Below are positions 41,756-49,700 of a DNA stretch of 49,700 nucleotides, in pieces; position 1 is the stretch's first letter, and every line of letters starts with the position of its first letter. The notes under the pieces are model-generated. The model saw nothing but the letters and a program-made list of their open reading frames with translations, did no database searches and was not told the origin of the DNA. The position numbers and the translations under genes were made by a program. This DNA comes from Bacteroidales bacterium (GTDB lineage Bacteria > Bacteroidota > Bacteroidia > Bacteroidales > UBA932), in contig JAFRXI010000066.1 of the NCBI GenBank assembly GCA_017437755.1, positions 1-49,700 on the forward strand, given 5' to 3'.

Positions 41756-44086
41756 TTACTTGACATTTACGACAATCTTGGTAAAGCGGACCTGGCCATT
41801 GGTGGCGGTTCCATTGTTCCCTACGCTGAGCGACGCAGAGGTACCGGTAAGCGAAACCTCGCTGCCGGAGGCAACCTTCGCACCGCTCGGATCAATAAGG
41901 ACTCCGTCATTGGAATTAGCATAGGTACAGACAGCTGAGACCAGTTCGCCACCTGAAACGGAAATATCCAGCTTTGCACTCTCGTTCTGATAGAAACGCC
42001 ACTGGTTTCCGGAAGTGTAGTACTTACCGGTATTGCCGCCGCCGTTTGCCGTGAGGGTGACATTGTCAATGGTAATGGTCTTGTACTGAGTACCGTTAGC
42101 CCAACTCTTCTCCGTAGCCAGGGCCGAAATGTCGAATTCCACACTCTTTACACCCGCAGCCGTGGCCTTGGCCTGGGTCAGGACTATGGTCTGCTCCTTC
42201 TGGGCGTCGAGGCTGGCGCCGGGGCAGGAGACCTTGATGTTGGCCACCCTGGGAGTCTCGGCCTCGTTGGCGGAGAAACTCACCTTAACGGTGGCGTCGC
42301 CGTCACCGGAAGCGGGAGCCACGGTGAATGCTTCGTTATCGGAAGTAACCGTCCATGCGGAATTTGCGGTGATGGTGAAGGAGGCCTCGGTGTCGGTTGC
42401 CTTGGCTTCGATCTTGGTGACGGATATGGTGCAGCTCTTGTAGTTGGCATCCGCGGTAAAACTCTCGATAGTTACGTTGACGACCTCCGGGGTATTGTTG
42501 TATTCCTTGTAAGAACCGTGGAGGACTATGTCTCCGCCATCCTTGACCTGGTCTTTCCACTTGGCCACCTCGCCCTCGGCAAAACCGTACACGTAGACGG
42601 TTCCGGTGGCGTCGGTGATGTTGAAGGTCATGAAAGTCTCGTTGTTGGAGTCGTGGGTCTCAAAGTCTGAAACCTTTCCGCTGAGGCGGTAAGCTTTCAC
42701 CACGTCCTTAAGGGAGAGGAATTCTGCCACGGTCTTGTCTTCGAAGGTTGTCTGTTCCTGACCCTCCTCGAAGCTCTCGATCACGGTGTTCATCACCTCG
42801 TGGGTAACAGCCCCGGTACTGGAGTTGGTGTACTTCTGGTATGTTCCGTGGAGCACGACGGTGCCGTTGTCCTTGATCTTGGTGGACCACTCCGCGAACT
42901 GGCCGTCCGCAAAGCCGTATACGGTGACCGTTCCGGTGTTGTCGGTAAGGTCAAAGCCCATGTAATCCTTGCCATTGTTCTGTCTGGTGTAGAACCCGGT
43001 GACTGTTCCGGTGAGCCTGTAGGCCACGGTTGCACTGGCAAGCTGGATGAACTCGGCCACGGTCTTGCTCTCGAATTCTGTCTGGGCCTGGCCTTCCTCG
43101 AAGCTCTCGATCACGGTGCCCACCACCTCGTGCTTGCCATTGTAGACATCATATGTACCGTGCAGGACGACGGTGCCGTTGTCCTTGATCTTTTCGTTCC
43201 ACTTCTCGTACTCGCCGTCGGCAAAGCCGTAAATGTCGATGGTACCGGAGTCGTCCACAAGGTCGAATTCCATCCAGGGTTTCTGGGTCTTTGAATTGAC
43301 TCCCTTGCGGAAGTTGGAGACCTTTCCTGTGAGGCGGTAGCCAACCACCTTGTCGGCAAGCTGTATGAACTGGGCCACGGTCTTATCCTCGAATACGGTC
43401 TGCTCCTCCTTAGCCTCGAAACTCTCGATTGTGGCATTCATCACCTCGTTGGTCACGGCCCCGGTATTGGCGTTGGTGTACTTCTGGTAAGTACCGTTAA
43501 CAAGGACGGTTCCGCCGTTCTTGATCTTGTCTTTCCAAAGGGCCAGCTGGCCGTCCTTGAATCCGTATACGGTGATGCTGCCGGTGTCGTCGGTAAGGTC
43601 GAACTGCATGTACTCCTTGCCGGAAGAGTTGACGTCGTTCTTCCACTTGGAAACAGTGCCGCAGAGCCTGTAATACTCGGTAGCGGAGGCCTTGGCGATA
43701 AAGTCCTTGACGGTGAGGGTCTCCATCACGTACTCGCCCTTTTCGCCCTTCTGGCTGACCTTGAGCGGAGCCTTGGCCATTCCGATTGTGAACACCACGT
43801 TCTCCTCCTTGTCAAAGCCGGTGTTGGACTTGACGGTAACGGTAACGGTCTGGGGCTCGGAAGATGCCTTGCCGTATTCGGGCATCACTTCAACCCAGTC
43901 GGGTTTTACTACGGTCCAGTCACGGGTGGCCGTGAGCTGGACGGTTTTGGAGTCGCTCCCCTTGTCAAATTCCAGTTGGGAAGGGGAAACCTTAATGGCT
44001 GCGGGCCCGAGATTCTCAGGCTGTTTGCAGGAAACCATTCCCATAAGGACGGCAGCCGCAGCATACACAAGTGTCTTGAAATTCAT
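41756..44086 (-). CDS. Lipoprotein with BACON domains and four tandem OB-fold repeats
   Basis: The 776-residue protein has a lipoprotein signal (lipobox MVSC, Cys20) and a BACON domain at about 30-112 (DWTVVKPDWVEVMP). Four OB-like repeats follow at about 121-225, 229-329, 335-439 and 445-543, each with (K/E)(T/D)(V)xxF near the start, YRLxGxVSxF, DxTGxxxVYGFxDG and a GxYxxY strand. A second BACON domain lies at about 551-638 and a beta-rich C-terminal domain at 646-776. OB-folds in this setting resemble YhcR-type nucleic-acid-binding modules. There is no catalytic motif. I infer a surface protein that captures DNA or RNA for the nucleases encoded directly downstream. It has its own strong promoter. 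Confidence 0.82.
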   Translation of the reverse strand: MNFKTLVYAAAAVLMGMVSCKQPENLGPAAIKVSPSQLEFDKGSDSKTVQLTATRDWTVVKPDWVEVMPEYGKASSEPQTVTVTVKSNTGFDKEENVVFTIGMAKAPLKVSQKGEKGEYVMETLTVKDFIAKASATEYYRLCGTVSKWKNDVNSSGKEYMQFDLTDDTGSITVYGFKDGQLALWKDKIKNGGTVLVNGTYQKYTNANTGAVTNEVMNATIESFEAKEEQTVFEDKTVAQFIQLADKVVGYRLTGKVSNFRKGVNSKTQKPWMEFDLVDDSGTIDIYGFADGEYEKWNEKIKDNGTVVLHGTYDVYNGKHEVVGTVIESFEEGQAQTEFESKTVAEFIQLASATVAYRLTGTVTGFYTRQNNGKDYMGFDLTDNTGTVTVYGFADGQFAEWSTKIKDNGTVVLHGTYQKYTNSSTGAVTHEVMNTVIESFEEGQEQTTFEDKTVAEFLSLKDVVKAYRLSGKVSDFETHDSNNETFMTFNITDATGTVYVYGFAEGEVAKWKDQVKDGGDIVLHGSYKEYNNTPEVVNVTIESFTADANYKSCTISVTKIEAKATDTEASFTITANSAWTVTSDNEAFTVAPASGDGDATVKVSFSANEAETPRVANIKVSCPGASLDAQKEQTIVLTQAKATAAGVKSVEFDISALATEKSWANGTQYKTITIDNVTLTANGGGNTGKYYTSGNQWRFYQNESAKLDISVSGGELVSAVCTYANSNDGVLIDPSGAKVASGSEVSLTGTSASLSVGNNGTATNGQVRFTKIVVNVK
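42458..43726 (-). repeat. Four tandem coding repeats (OB-fold units) of about 105-110 codons
   Basis: The repeats lie inside the OB lipoprotein gene, at a period of about 320-330 bp. Units 2, 3 and 4 share KTVAxF, and units 2 and 3 share KIKDNGTVVLHGTY exactly. Units 1 and 3 share TYQKYTN and GAVT(N/H)EVMN, which unit 2 lacks, so exchange between units is likely. Confidence 0.85.
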
Positions 44087-44125
44087 GGTATTAATTATTG
44101 TAGTAATTATTCTTGCATTAACTTA

Positions 44126-44155
44126 CAAAAATAACCAATTATTTGTGGAATGCAA
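44126..44155 (-). promoter_or_regulatory. Promoter of the OB-repeat/nuclease gene run
   Basis: On the minus strand TTG (44153-44155), a 19-bp spacer and TATTTTTG (44126-44133) match the consensus fully. The first gene starts about 40 bp downstream. All eight genes from 44086 down to 30059 have gaps under about 35 bp, so this promoter might serve all of them. Confidence 0.72.
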
Positions 44156-44169
44156 GAAAGAAAACCAAC

Positions 44170-44204
44170 AAAAAAAGCGGGAAGCCCCTTGGGGCCACCC
44201 GCTT
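44170..44204 (-). terminator. Intrinsic terminator after the BACON lipoprotein gene
   Basis: AAGCGGG (44175-44181) pairs with CCCGCTT (44198-44204), with GGCCCC/GGGGCT-like inner pairing and a tight loop, followed on the minus strand by a T-run (44170-44176). It separates the Oar-like receptor/BACON pair from the OB-repeat operon. Confidence 0.85.
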
Positions 44205-44229
44205 CATATCAGGAGGTTACCGATATCAA

Positions 44230-45921
44230 CTACTTGGCGATGAAATCGGCGTTCTGCCAGAAGGAAAGCCTCTTCTCGGAATTGTACTGCGAAGGATAGC
44301 AGATGATATCACCCTTGGCACCTTCAGTCAGGGTAAGGCCGTTGGAGATCTCGGCACGGACCGCTATCTCGTCGGTTCCCTGGGCAATCTTGCCGTTACG
44401 GCTTACGAATGCACTCTTGACTTCCACATTCTCGATCTTCACCCTGCGGCTCATGTTGGCCTCGAAGTTGGCCAGAAGGTCCTTTATGGTGATGACGGTG
44501 AGAGGAATCGTGCCGCCTGCGGTGACGGTCCTGCCGTCCATGCTCACGATCTCCTTGAGACCGTTGTAGACATATCCCTGCCCGGACACCTTGCCGGAGA
44601 TCTTGTCGCCTGCCTTGAGGCCATGGCCTTTCAGATAGAGGAGGATGGCGCCGGTGGCGTCCTCGATGTAGGCGTTGTTGCCGTTCACATAGGACACGAC
44701 CGGGTTGTTGGTGGTGAAGTCAACTGCGTAAGAGCTTCTTGCCGAGTTGGTTCCGGTAATCAGCTCACGGAGTTCGGCGACCGTTGTACGGACCTTGTCC
44801 TGGGTGAGGATCACGTCGTAGCTGGTGGTCTCGCCAACCACCTTGAGGGTGGCGGTACGGGCCTTGGTGTCGGTGTTGGCGTCAAAGGTGACCTCAATGT
44901 TGCCGTCGCCATCGCCCGATGTGGTCACGCTCTTGATCCAGGAGTCATACTTGCGGACGCTCCACTTCTTGTTGGACTTGACTTCAAAGGAAACAGATGT
45001 GGCGTCAGCTCCTGCGAACACGGTCTCGGGAACCGTGAGAGTCTCGTCGGAAGCCGCGGCCTGGTCCTGGAAAATCAGCACCCTGTCATTCCCTTCCAGA
45101 AGGCCGTCGCCGGTCACGAACTCGGAATACTTGCCGTTCTGCCACTGCATGAAGCGGCCGCTGACCTTAGACTTGATCTCGGGATAGCCGTCGTTTCCGA
45201 AAGTGACGGTCCAAGTCTCCTTGGAAGCGTCGGCGCTGAGGTAGAACGAAGTATTGTAAGAGCCTGACTGATAGATATATCCGCCACCAGCCTGGGCTAT
45301 TGCATACTCGCCGTTGGCAACCGATGTCCAGGAGAAAGCCTTGCTGCCGTTGGGCATGTTTATGGTCTTTCCATCCTCCACGGTGACCTTCTCTCCGTAA
45401 AGATAGTCGTAACGGCCGCCGTCGGGAACCACGCTCATGCCGAGGGCCAACTGGTATTCATTCTCCAGCTGGGCCACCAGCAGGAACTGCTTGGTAGGGT
45501 CGAATTCGTTTGCAGACGAAACCTTCACATAGGTCTTCTTGGTATCGAGGGCCTTCTCTCCAACCTGATCCACCTGAAGGGCGAAGGGGGCGTCGGGATC
45601 GTCGCCATAGAAGTACACCACACCCGAACGGGGTCCGGCGAGGTAGTTGTACTCGTCGACGTTGTCACCGGCGGTGATTGAAACCTCGGTGTTTCCGCTG
45701 CCCGACGAAGGGGTCATTTCAATCCATGAAGGGACAACCGCGATCCAGTCGCCGTTGGCGGCAACCTTCACCTTGACGGGGGTTGCGTTCTGTCCGTCGA
45801 TGGTGACGGAGTTCTGGTTCACGCTGATGCTCTGGGCAAGGGGCTCTCCGGCCTTCTGGCAGGAAACCATAAGGACAGTGCCCATGACAAGGGCGGCAAA
45901 TGCCTTGAATATATTTTTCAT
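44230..45921 (-). CDS. BACON and DUF5689-like domain lipoprotein
   Basis: The 563-residue protein has a lipoprotein signal (lipobox MVSC, Cys21). A BACON-like domain lies at about 30-120 (GDWIAVVPSWIEMTPSSGSGNTEVSI). The middle (about 125-285) is a beta-rich region, perhaps trefoil-like (FSWTSVANGEYAIAQAGGGYIYQSG). A second BACON domain follows (SNKKWSVRKYDSWIKSVTTSGDGDGNIEV). The C-terminal part (TVAELRELITG, AYIEDATGAILLYLKGHGLKAGDKISGKV) is an OB-fold like DUF5689. It starts 13 bp after the TonB receptor gene and ends at a terminator. It is probably the surface partner of that receptor; the ligand is unknown. Confidence 0.8.
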   Translation of the reverse strand: MKNIFKAFAALVMGTVLMVSCQKAGEPLAQSISVNQNSVTIDGQNATPVKVKVAANGDWIAVVPSWIEMTPSSGSGNTEVSITAGDNVDEYNYLAGPRSGVVYFYGDDPDAPFALQVDQVGEKALDTKKTYVKVSSANEFDPTKQFLLVAQLENEYQLALGMSVVPDGGRYDYLYGEKVTVEDGKTINMPNGSKAFSWTSVANGEYAIAQAGGGYIYQSGSYNTSFYLSADASKETWTVTFGNDGYPEIKSKVSGRFMQWQNGKYSEFVTGDGLLEGNDRVLIFQDQAAASDETLTVPETVFAGADATSVSFEVKSNKKWSVRKYDSWIKSVTTSGDGDGNIEVTFDANTDTKARTATLKVVGETTSYDVILTQDKVRTTVAELRELITGTNSARSSYAVDFTTNNPVVSYVNGNNAYIEDATGAILLYLKGHGLKAGDKISGKVSGQGYVYNGLKEIVSMDGRTVTAGGTIPLTVITIKDLLANFEANMSRRVKIENVEVKSAFVSRNGKIAQGTDEIAVRAEISNGLTLTEGAKGDIICYPSQYNSEKRLSFWQNADFIAK

Positions 45922-45934
45922 ATCTTTCCCTGAT

Positions 45935-48900
45935 TTAGAATGTAACCCTTAAACCGACCTGGCAGCGCCAGCGGGAGTAGAAGTCAACGAGTTCCATGTC
46001 GTAAGGCTTGAACACGTAGTTGGGGGTATGGCTTCCGTCGGCCTCAACTGTGGCGCTGTTGACCTGCAGGACGTTGAAGTTCCAGGTCGAAGGATAGTAC
46101 AGGCCCCAGCTGCGGCAGAGCAGGTTGCTCAGGTTCTTGATGTCGAACGTGATCTCAACCTTGGTGCCGTGAAGGTCGTTGAAGATGTCCTCGGCGATAT
46201 GGAGGTCAAAGTGGTTCTCGAACGGATACCTTCCGCCAAAGAGCTGGCTCCATTTTCCGCGGCGGCTCATAAGGTAAGCGTCATTGCGGATGTATTTCTC
46301 GAACCTGACGGCATCGGCGGGGTCGACCCAGCTCATCTTTCCGATCTCATCGGCAGTGGGGACGTAGATGGGGGTGTTCCCGGCACGTCCGTCACCGTTG
46401 AGGATGTATCCGTCCTTCTCGTTCATGTTGTAGCTGTAGCGGTTGCCGCTTTCGCCGTTGTAGACGAGGGAGATACGGGTACGGAGAACCTCTAGGTACC
46501 TCGGGGAGGTGTAGCTCAGGACCGCCATCACCTTGTGTGGCTTGTCAAATACCGAGTAGGAAAGCAGGTCGGCGGAAGGGTCGGTGGTCACATAGTTGTT
46601 CCAGTTGGAAGCGGCCACGGAAGATGTACCGTCGTTCACCGCATAGGCATGCCCGAAGGTGTAGGAGGCCATGAGGTCAAGACCGAAGTCGAAACTCTTC
46701 TCCAGTTTTCCGGACACGGAATAAGTGTAACCCTGGTTGGTGTTTCCGAGCGCGATGACGGCCGAATAACCGCTCTTGAGGCTGAAGTAAGGGATGACCG
46801 ACTCGGGGTTGGCGGCGGAAACCGCAGGGCTCACGGCGTTCACGCTTGAGGCTTTCTCAAGGGCCAGGTTGTGGAATACCACGTTGTTGAGGGTCTTGGA
46901 GAACAGTCCGTCGAAGGTGAATTTCCAGTTGTTTCCGAAAATCTGCTCGTAGCCGAGGTTTACCCTGAACACCTGGGGATATTTGAACTTCTCGTTGATG
47001 GTGTTGATGGTGGCGAGGGCGCCCTTTCCCTTGGACGAAAGCCCTGACTTCACGATGTTGTTGTAAGGGTCGCTGATGAGCTTGCCCATGTTCTCGGCCG
47101 TCCAGCCGTCGATATCAAGCGGATTGTCGACGGTGACGCTCTTGGTGGCCACGCCGGTATTGTTGTAGGCGTTTGAAATCCACACGAAGGGAACGCGGCC
47201 GGTGAAGAGGCCTGCACCGCCCCTTATGAGGGACCTGTGGTCATTGTCCAGGAACCAGCGGAAGCCGAGCCTCGGGGAAAGCATGACAGACGGCTTGGGA
47301 ACCGTTCCCACATATTCATTATTGGCTACCGCAAACTCGGAAGCGTTGAACTCCTCGTTCACGATGGGCTTGTTGAAGAACATGGGGACGTCGGCACGGA
47401 TACCGTAGGTGAGGGTGAAGTTCCTTCCGGGCTTCCACTCGTCCTGCAGGTAGGCACCGAACTGGGCCGCATAGGTGTCGGCCACCCAGAGGGGATCGCC
47501 GGTGACATCGGGATCGGAGAACTTGTAGACAAACTGGTTGGGGTTGTTCTCCATGAAGTCCTTGACGCTCGCATACACATACTCGCCGAAGGCAGCCTGC
47601 TGGAAGCCGTTGGAGAACTTGTAGAACTCGTTGTGGGTTCCGAGGGTGATCTCATGGTTTCCGAGGTACAGCGACAGGTTGTCGGTGAGGGTGTAATTGT
47701 CGGAATTCATGGAGTTTATACCGGAGGAGTACTCGGTTCCGAGGTCCACTGTGATGTTGTCGCGGATATACATGCAGGCGGCCTTGTAAGGGACCTCCCT
47801 GTGGTCGCGGACGAACACGGAAGATACGCGGAGCATGTTGGACACCTTGTCGGAAATGCGGCTGTTGAGCTCACCCACGATGGTGTTGGTGCGGTCAGCC
47901 ATCTTGTAGCTGGAGCCGTTGAAATAATAGGTGTTGGCACCCGAGGCATACTTGTCCGAATAGGAATCCGAGAACTGGTAACGGAGCATGAACTTGTTGC
48001 GGTCATTGATGTTCCAGTCGATCCTGGCAAGGGCGTTGATGCTGCGGTCGGTCTTCTGATGGGGGCCATAGCTCTCGCCGGAGGTGATTCCAAGCAATGA
48101 GTCATAATGCTTTATCATTGCATCGGCCAGCTCGGGGCTGAGGATGTTGTAGCTGCCGCCGTCCACGTTGACCGCGCTCTTGAGGGTCTTCTTGTCATAA
48201 GCGCCAAGAGACGGGGAATAAACGTTGGGATAGGATTTGCGGAAATACTCGGCGCTCACAAAGAAGAACAGTTTGTTCTTCACGATGGGGCCGCCCACGG
48301 TGAAGCCGTAGGTCTGGGAGTTCTGCTCGTCGTATTTCAGCCTCTTGCCCTGGGTATGCTTGTCAAGATACTCCTGGTTGCCGGGAGTGGTTCCGATGAA
48401 ATCCTCGTTGTTGAAATAGCCGTATGCCGAGCCCTTGAACCTGTTGGTACCGGATTTGGTGACGGCGTTGATGGCACCGCCGGTGAAGCCGCTCTGGCGT
48501 ACGTCGAACGGGGCCACGACAACCTGGATTTCATCGATGGCGTCAAGCGAGATGGGGTTGGCGCCGGTCTGGCCGCCGTTGGTACCGCTTCCGGAAAGGC
48601 CGAAGGTGTCGTTTGACACGGCACCGTCTATCTGGAACGAGTTGTAACGGTTGTTGGAACCGGCGAAAGAGATACCGCCGTCCTTGTTCACAGAGGCCTG
48701 GGGGGTGAGTTTCACCACGTCATATACGCTCCTGTCGATGGTAGGGGCGTTCTCCACCACAGTCCTGGAGAAGCTCTGTCCGGCGCCGGTGATACTGGCG
48801 TTGAACGAAGATTCTCCCACCACCTTCGATGCATTCAGCTCGTTGGTTGAGCGGAGCACGGTGTTGATTTCATACGGTTCACCCAGCTTGAGGGTGATGT

Positions 48901-49183
48901 CATTGAATTCCACGTCGGCCATGCCGAGGAACTGGTAGGTGATCAGGTAGGGACCGCCGGAGCGCATACCGTTGATGGTATAGCGGCCGGCCTCGTTGAC
49001 CACCGTGTAATACTGCGACCCCGTGGGCTGGTGGATTGCGACTACGGTAGCTCCGGCAAGGGGCTCGCCGTTCTCGTCATCCACGCGGCCGGTAAGGGAG
49101 GATGTGGTCACCTGGGCATAGGCGACCGCCCCCGCAAACACCGAAGCGATTGCGAGCAATACGGATTTAACAGAAAAATTCAT
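45935..49183 (-). CDS. Oar-like TonB-dependent receptor
   Basis: The 1082-residue protein has a Sec signal (ending near GAVAYAQVTT), a carboxypeptidase regulatory-like domain (SLTGRVDDENGEPLAGATVVAI, EAGRYTINGMRSGGPY) and the Oar-type plug with FAGSNNRYNSFQIDG, SLDAIDEIQVVVAPFDVRQSG and FTGGAINAVTKSGTN. The barrel ends CQVGLRVTF. Such receptors have no SusD partner. The gene is the first of a two-gene unit with the BACON/DUF5689-like lipoprotein. Only a weak -7 (TATCTTCG, minus, 49221-49228) is seen upstream, with no good -33. Import of nucleic-acid fragments or oligopeptides is possible; context favours the former but does not prove it. Confidence 0.92.
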   Translation of the reverse strand: MNFSVKSVLLAIASVFAGAVAYAQVTTSSLTGRVDDENGEPLAGATVVAIHQPTGSQYYTVVNEAGRYTINGMRSGGPYLITYQFLGMADVEFNDITLKLGEPYEINTVLRSTNELNASKVVGESSFNASITGAGQSFSRTVVENAPTIDRSVYDVVKLTPQASVNKDGGISFAGSNNRYNSFQIDGAVSNDTFGLSGSGTNGGQTGANPISLDAIDEIQVVVAPFDVRQSGFTGGAINAVTKSGTNRFKGSAYGYFNNEDFIGTTPGNQEYLDKHTQGKRLKYDEQNSQTYGFTVGGPIVKNKLFFFVSAEYFRKSYPNVYSPSLGAYDKKTLKSAVNVDGGSYNILSPELADAMIKHYDSLLGITSGESYGPHQKTDRSINALARIDWNINDRNKFMLRYQFSDSYSDKYASGANTYYFNGSSYKMADRTNTIVGELNSRISDKVSNMLRVSSVFVRDHREVPYKAACMYIRDNITVDLGTEYSSGINSMNSDNYTLTDNLSLYLGNHEITLGTHNEFYKFSNGFQQAAFGEYVYASVKDFMENNPNQFVYKFSDPDVTGDPLWVADTYAAQFGAYLQDEWKPGRNFTLTYGIRADVPMFFNKPIVNEEFNASEFAVANNEYVGTVPKPSVMLSPRLGFRWFLDNDHRSLIRGGAGLFTGRVPFVWISNAYNNTGVATKSVTVDNPLDIDGWTAENMGKLISDPYNNIVKSGLSSKGKGALATINTINEKFKYPQVFRVNLGYEQIFGNNWKFTFDGLFSKTLNNVVFHNLALEKASSVNAVSPAVSAANPESVIPYFSLKSGYSAVIALGNTNQGYTYSVSGKLEKSFDFGLDLMASYTFGHAYAVNDGTSSVAASNWNNYVTTDPSADLLSYSVFDKPHKVMAVLSYTSPRYLEVLRTRISLVYNGESGNRYSYNMNEKDGYILNGDGRAGNTPIYVPTADEIGKMSWVDPADAVRFEKYIRNDAYLMSRRGKWSQLFGGRYPFENHFDLHIAEDIFNDLHGTKVEITFDIKNLSNLLCRSWGLYYPSTWNFNVLQVNSATVEADGSHTPNYVFKPYDMELVDFYSRWRCQVGLRVTF

Positions 49184-49270
49184 AAATATTGCTAGAATTT
49201 TGAAATAAATTTTCCGGGCGCGAAGATACTTATAATTCCAATCCGATAAAAGAATTTTTGATGAAAATTT

Positions 49271-49700
49271 TCAACATAACCCAAACTCTTTGCTTACAGT
49301 TTCTACAGCATCGAGCCTCTCCCAGGGGAAGAACCATACCTTCCTCATTTCAGGGACGCCGCCGGAGAGGATCTCCACCTCTGCCTCATACGGTTCACGT
49401 CCCATGTGACCGTATGCGGCAGTTGGACCGTAGATGGGGTTCTTGAGGCCGAAACGCTCTATGATCTTCCCCGGACGGAGGTCGAAAAGATGGCCGATAC
49501 GGGAAGCGATCTCGGCGTCGGTGAGCCCGTTATGCGCTGTACCATAAGTATTTACATAGATACTGACAGGCTCTGCCACACCGATTGCGTAGGAAACCTG
49601 GACCAGCATCTCGTCGGCCACCCCGGCCGCCACCATGTTCTTGGCGATATGCCTGGCCGCATAGGCCCCGCTGCGGTCCACCTTTGACGGGTCCTTGCCG
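49271..49700 (-). CDS. metK: S-adenosylmethionine synthetase, C-terminal part (partial)
   Basis: The frame is open to the window edge and its N-terminal part lies outside. The visible segment begins [20 protein letters not shown], the metal- and ATP-binding region of MetK, and continues with [22 protein letters not shown] and [20 protein letters not shown]. The enzyme makes S-adenosylmethionine from methionine and ATP in the cytoplasm. The stop codon overlaps a 12-bp AT palindrome (TGAAAATTTTCA, 49262-49273), which is too weak to call a terminator. Confidence 0.96.
   Translation of the reverse strand, partial: GKDPSKVDRSGAYAARHIAKNMVAAGVADEMLVQVSYAIGVAEPVSIYVNTYGTAHNGLTDAEIASRIGHLFDLRPGKIIERFGLKNPIYGPTAAYGHMGREPYEAEVEILSGGVPEMRKVWFFPWERLDAVETVSKEFGLC

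Noticed and set aside
42458-43726. Regular direct repeats that might suggest a CRISPR array
   Set aside because: The period is over 300 bp and the repeats code for OB-fold units in a continuous reading frame. No cas gene is nearby.
49221-49228. TATCTTCG upstream of the Oar-like receptor as a promoter
   Set aside because: One mismatch to the -7 consensus and no -33 element at a fitting distance; too weak for a separate feature.

Overview
The window looks like a chromosomal segment of a GC-rich member of the order Bacteroidales (phylum Bacteroidota), probably uncultured and gut-associated. The evidence is a SusC/SusD pair with DUF4843 and PKD-like lipoproteins, several carboxypeptidase-like TonB-dependent receptors, BACON and DUF5689 lipoproteins, a DUF2723 membrane protein, many lipoboxes, and repeated matches to the Bacteroidota promoter (-33 TTG/TTTG, about 19-20 bp, -7 TAnnTTTG). 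I cannot assign a family from the sequence alone. No CRISPR array, tRNA gene or prophage was seen. No stretch over 300 bp lacks a gene.

Layout. (1) 1-262: the 5' end of a 16S rRNA gene on the minus strand with its leader and promoter. (2) 285-10071, minus: a five-gene SusC-SusD-DUF4843-PKD-like-zinc metalloprotease locus, probably for uptake and processing of a proteinaceous or glycoprotein substrate. (3) 10226-26535: mostly housekeeping genes on both strands: a two-gene chromate-type transporter, a GH20 hexosaminidase, an rRNA methyltransferase-like protein, phosphoglycerate kinase, an S9 prolyl-oligopeptidase lipoprotein, a DUF2723 protein, superoxide dismutase, an S41 protease, RdgB, RNase R and RecO. 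(4) 26606-30064: an AT-richer islet with a fimbrillin/FISUMP-like lipoprotein, a 44-residue leader-like small ORF and a REP-associated (IS200-like, HUH) tyrosine transposase. It is bracketed by two related hairpin modules. (5) 30059-49183, minus: a very compact run with GH89 alpha-N-acetylglucosaminidase, ManA, an M3 peptidase, and then a probable extracellular nucleic-acid degradation and uptake locus: DUF5689 lipoprotein, TonB receptor, EEP nuclease/phosphatase, NUC1-type nuclease lipoprotein, four-OB-repeat BACON lipoprotein, BACON lipoprotein and Oar-like TonB receptor. (6) 49271-49700: the 3' part of metK.

How the genes work together. The two SusC/TonB-rich loci look like separate outer-membrane acquisition machines. 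In the second, surface nucleases and OB-fold binding lipoproteins would cut and hold DNA or RNA while the two TonB receptors import the products; this is inferred from domain content. The most unusual item is the islet in (4). Its two flanking modules align without gaps for 72 bp (50/72 identical by hand count), carry two compensatory stem substitutions, and share TTACATTTTACAG at the same distance from the hairpin. This suggests a functional structure tied to the transposase rather than incidental terminators.

Limits: family names come from motif recognition, without database searches. Promoters and terminators are pattern matches only.
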